From contig CALEZA010000007.1 in NCBI GenBank assembly GCA_937927965.1, forward strand, positions 1 through 8,769: a stretch of 8,769 nucleotides of DNA, given 5' to 3'. Positions 6,581 through 8,769 of the stretch are shown one piece after another. This DNA comes from an uncultured Candidatus Planktophila sp. (lineage in GTDB: Bacteria > Actinomycetota > Actinomycetes > Nanopelagicales > Nanopelagicaceae). Both the position numbers and the translations under genes were made by a program. The notes beneath the pieces are model-generated. The model had not been told where the DNA came from, ran no database searches, and worked only from the letters and a program-made list of their open reading frames with translations. Every line of letters starts with the position of its first letter. Position 1 is the stretch's first letter.

Positions 6581-7240
6581 AAAATCGATGAACTGAGTAC
6601 ACGAAGCGCCGTAGCTCGCTCCGTCCTCGAAAACGGTCCATCGACTGCCGTTGTCATCGGGGAGCGCCTTGGCCTGACTCCAGCAGGAGTGCGTCGCCAT
6701 TTGGATCATCTCATTGCAGACGGAATCCTAGAAGCTCGTGAGCCACATAGCGCTCTGACCCGTGGACGCGGAAGACCCTCAAAGGTTTTCATCATGACAG
6801 ATGATGGTCGTGAAAAGTTTGAGCATTCCTATGATGATTTAGCTGTAGCAGCCCTGAAGTTCATCTCTTCTCATTCAGGAGATCATCTCGTTACAGCTTT
6901 TGCACAATCTCGCGCAGATGAGATCGAAAGAAAAGCTGGCGCACGAATTGAGAAGGCGAAAGATAAATCTCAAGCTCTTGCAGAATTTCTGACTGAGCAG
7001 GGTTATGCAACAACTGTTCAAAATAGGGGATTAGGCGAAGAGATTTGCCAGCACCACTGTCCCATCGCACATGTTGCCGCAGAATTTCCGCAGTTATGTG
7101 AAGCGGAAACCGAACTCTTCTCCAAATTGCTTGGCACCCATGTTCAGCGTTTAGCCACCATCGCACATGGCGATGGTGTGTGCACCACATTCGTACCTAA
7201 AAATAAGAAACAACTATCGTCTGGAAAGGCGCGCTCATGA
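6578..7240 (+). CDS. sufR: iron-sulfur-responsive transcriptional repressor SufR
   Basis: DNA-binding repressor of the suf operon that senses Fe-S status through its own [4Fe-4S] cluster. From GTG 6578 it has 220 residues. An N-terminal winged helix-turn-helix covers about 8-75 ([12 protein letters not shown] ... [19 protein letters not shown], then the wing GRGRPSKVF). The C-terminal ligand-binding part has CQHHCPIAH ... CEAE ... [10 protein letters not shown], with Cys157, Cys161, Cys174 and Cys202 as probable cluster ligands, matching the family pattern. I chose GTG 6578 because homologues start shortly before the VARSxLENGPST segment. An upstream in-frame GTG at 6542 would add 12 residues (basic, unlike the family). 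No ribosome binding site stands at a proper distance from GTG 6578, so initiation may be nearly leaderless. Its stop overlaps the sufB ATG (ATGA), coupling the two. Confidence 0.94.
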   Translation: MKIDELSTRSAVARSVLENGPSTAVVIGERLGLTPAGVRRHLDHLIADGILEAREPHSALTRGRGRPSKVFIMTDDGREKFEHSYDDLAVAALKFISSHSGDHLVTAFAQSRADEIERKAGARIEKAKDKSQALAEFLTEQGYATTVQNRGLGEEICQHHCPIAHVAAEFPQLCEAETELFSKLLGTHVQRLATIAHGDGVCTTFVPKNKKQLSSGKARS

Positions 7241-8646
7241 CAACTGCACACCCAGAACTCGAGGGTCTTGGAAACTATGAATACGGCTGGTCTGATGGCA
7301 ATGATGCTGGCACAAATGCCAAGCGAGGCCTGAGCGAAGAGGTTGTTCGAGACATTAGTTCTAAGAAGTCAGAGCCACAGTGGATGCTCGATCTTCGCCT
7401 AAAAGGCTTAGCTCTCTTTGATAAGAAGCCAATGCCGTCATGGGGTTCAGATCTTTCTGGAATCTTCTTCGACACTATCAAGTATTTCGTGCGCTCAACT
7501 GAGAAGCAGGCAGCAACTTGGGATGATCTGCCAGAAGAAATTAAAAACACATACGATCGCCTCGGTATCCCAGAAGCTGAAAAGCAGCGGTTGGTTTCAG
7601 GTGTTGCAGCGCAGTATGAGTCTGAGGTTGTCTACCACTCAATCCGAGAAGATCTTGAGAAGCAGGGCGTGATCTTCCTTGATACAGATAGCGGTTTGAA
7701 GCAGCATCCTGAACTCTTCAAGGAGTATTTCGGAACTGTTATTCCAGTAGGCGATAACAAGTTCGCTGCACTCAATACTTCAGTGTGGTCTGGTGGATCC
7801 TTCATTTATGTCCCTAAGGGCGTTCATGTTGATATTCCTCTTCAGGCATATTTCCGAATCAACACGGAGAATATGGGCCAGTTCGAGCGCACATTGATCA
7901 TCGCTGATGAAGATTCCTACATTCACTATGTTGAAGGCTGCACAGCTCCTATCTATAAGTCGGACTCATTGCACTCAGCAGTTGTTGAAATAATTGTTAA
8001 GAAGGGCGCACGCGTTCGATATACAACAATTCAAAACTGGTCAAACAATGTTTATAACCTTGTGACAAAGCGCGCCATCTGTGAAGAAGGTGCAACAATG
8101 GAATGGGTTGATGGAAATATCGGCTCAAAGGTCACAATGAAGTATCCAGCTGTGATGTTGATGGGTCCTCATGCAAAGGGTGAGACTCTCTCACTTGCCT
8201 TTGCTGGTCCTGGTCAGCATCAGGATTCTGGAGCGAAGATGGTTCACGCAGCTCCTTACACATCATCGTCTGTAATTTCTAAGTCAGTTGCTCGCGGTGG
8301 AGGTCGCACTTCATATCGTGGACTAGTACAGGTACAGGAAGGCGCTCATCATTCAGCAAGTACTGTTAAGTGCGATGCTCTTCTTGTAGACACAATCTCG
8401 CGTTCAGATACATATCCTTATGTTGATATTCGTGAAGATGATGTATCGATGGGTCATGAGGCTACTGTCTCAAAAATCTCAGATGATCAGCTCTTCTATC
8501 TCATGTCTCGCGGTCTTAATGAAGATGAAGCTATGGCGATGATCGTCCGTGGCTTCATCGAGCCAATTGCTCGCGAGCTACCTATGGAGTATGCACTTGA
8601 ACTCAATCGCTTGATTGAACTTCAGATGGAAGGAGCTGTCGGTTAA
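7237..8646 (+). CDS. sufB: Fe-S cluster assembly scaffold protein SufB
   Basis: Core subunit of the SufBCD complex, the cytoplasmic scaffold on which Fe-S clusters are built with sulfur from the SufS desulfurase. It has 469 residues, the normal length. The N-terminal helical region is followed by the right-handed beta-helix core containing [18 protein letters not shown] (192-209), VEGCTAP with Cys235, and [23 protein letters not shown] with Cys379. Then come [22 protein letters not shown] with His407-Glu408 and a C-terminal helical region. The 28-29 residue spacing from Cys379 to His407-Glu408 equals that between the functional Cys405 and His433-Glu434 of E. coli SufB. No intein interrupts it, unlike mycobacterial SufB. 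The start is ATG 7237 with GGAAAGG (7223-7229) upstream, overlapping sufR by 4 nt; sufD follows with a 1-nt overlap. Confidence 0.97.
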   Translation: MTTAHPELEGLGNYEYGWSDGNDAGTNAKRGLSEEVVRDISSKKSEPQWMLDLRLKGLALFDKKPMPSWGSDLSGIFFDTIKYFVRSTEKQAATWDDLPEEIKNTYDRLGIPEAEKQRLVSGVAAQYESEVVYHSIREDLEKQGVIFLDTDSGLKQHPELFKEYFGTVIPVGDNKFAALNTSVWSGGSFIYVPKGVHVDIPLQAYFRINTENMGQFERTLIIADEDSYIHYVEGCTAPIYKSDSLHSAVVEIIVKKGARVRYTTIQNWSNNVYNLVTKRAICEEGATMEWVDGNIGSKVTMKYPAVMLMGPHAKGETLSLAFAGPGQHQDSGAKMVHAAPYTSSSVISKSVARGGGRTSYRGLVQVQEGAHHSASTVKCDALLVDTISRSDTYPYVDIREDDVSMGHEATVSKISDDQLFYLMSRGLNEDEAMAMIVRGFIEPIARELPMEYALELNRLIELQMEGAVG

Positions 8647-8769
8647 TGACAACACTTCAGAGCAATCTCCTTGAAAACCACACACCTACAGGTCGTGAAG
8701 AGGCGTGGCGTTTTACGCCTCTCAAGCGTCTCTCAGGACTCCACGATGGTTCTGCAAAGCCAGAAGATC
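8646..8769 (+). CDS. sufD: Fe-S cluster assembly protein SufD, N-terminal fragment (runs off window)
   Basis: Partner of SufB in the SufBCD scaffold complex, needed for iron acquisition during cluster assembly. Only the first 41 codons are visible. They contain GREEAWRFTPLKRLSGL (16-32), the typical start of SufD, in which an E-x-W-[RK]-[FY]-T-[PN] motif lies near the N-terminus. The ATG at 8646 shares its A with the last base of the sufB TAA (TAATG). A ribosome binding site, GGAAGGAG at 8628-8635, lies in the sufB end 10 nt upstream. This arrangement indicates translational coupling. By family precedent sufC and sufS should follow outside the window. Identity rests on a short fragment plus context. 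Confidence 0.9.
   Translation, partial: MTTLQSNLLENHTPTGREEAWRFTPLKRLSGLHDGSAKPED

Noticed and set aside
6507..6641. N-terminal extension of ctaA by 45 residues
   Set aside because: The extra residues are Arg/Cys-rich and not membrane-like, and would overlap sufR head to head. Homologues begin just before the first helix.
6891..7190. 99-residue minus-strand open frame antisense to sufR
   Set aside because: It overlaps the SufR Cys-cluster region completely and has no family features or credible start context.
7237..8646. Possible intein in SufB, as known in mycobacteria
   Set aside because: The protein has normal length with uninterrupted motifs; no intein blocks are seen.
1..8769. CRISPR arrays, insertion sequences, tRNA genes, riboswitches, defence or toxin genes
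   Set aside because: No direct-repeat arrays, transposase motifs, tRNA-like folds or unassigned genes were found; nearly every base belongs to a conserved housekeeping gene.

Overview
This window is ordinary, very compact core-genome DNA from an actinobacterium (Actinomycetota). The lineage call rests on an RbpA-family RNA-polymerase-binding protein, a SufR-type iron-sulfur repressor heading the suf operon, and gene order: pgk-tpiA-secG ... pgi-tkt-ctaA / sufR-sufB-sufD follows the order in Mycobacterium (gap-pgk-tpi-secG ... opcA-zwf-tal-tkt-ctaB ... ctaA-sufR-sufB) and Streptomyces. G+C looks slightly below half (one line counted by hand gave 47%), low for the phylum. Together with about 98% coding density this suggests a streamlined aquatic lineage such as the freshwater acI group (Nanopelagicales). 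That placement is inference.

Left block, plus strand, 1-2034: the 3' third to half of pgk, then tpiA, secG and rbpA. Two steps of lower glycolysis sit with the SecG subunit of the protein-export channel and a general transcription factor. secG and rbpA are only 3 nt apart. Middle block, minus strand, 2038-6506: ctaA (heme A synthase), then tkt (transketolase), then pgi (glucose-6-phosphate isomerase), transcribed leftward with gaps of 12 nt and a 4-nt overlap, so probably one operon. It meets rbpA tail to tail with 3 nt between stop codons. The only obvious terminator-like hairpin there lies inside the last codons of pgi.

Right block, plus strand, 6578-8769: sufR, sufB and the start of sufD, joined by an ATGA overlap and a TAATG overlap. 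This is the beginning of the SUF Fe-S cluster assembly operon. The 71-bp gap between ctaA and sufR (6507-6577) is the largest non-coding stretch and the only divergent promoter region. It holds a leaderless-looking -10 element for ctaA and an inverted repeat over the sufR start that could be an autoregulatory operator.

I find no mobile element, CRISPR, tRNA, rRNA, pseudogene or unknown gene cassette, and no evidence of a new biological system. The points most worth checking are the contracted locus (no ctaB, tal, zwf, opcA or pgl where relatives carry them), an RbpA whose basic linker has lost most of its lysines, the hairpin embedded in pgi, and the putative SufR operator.
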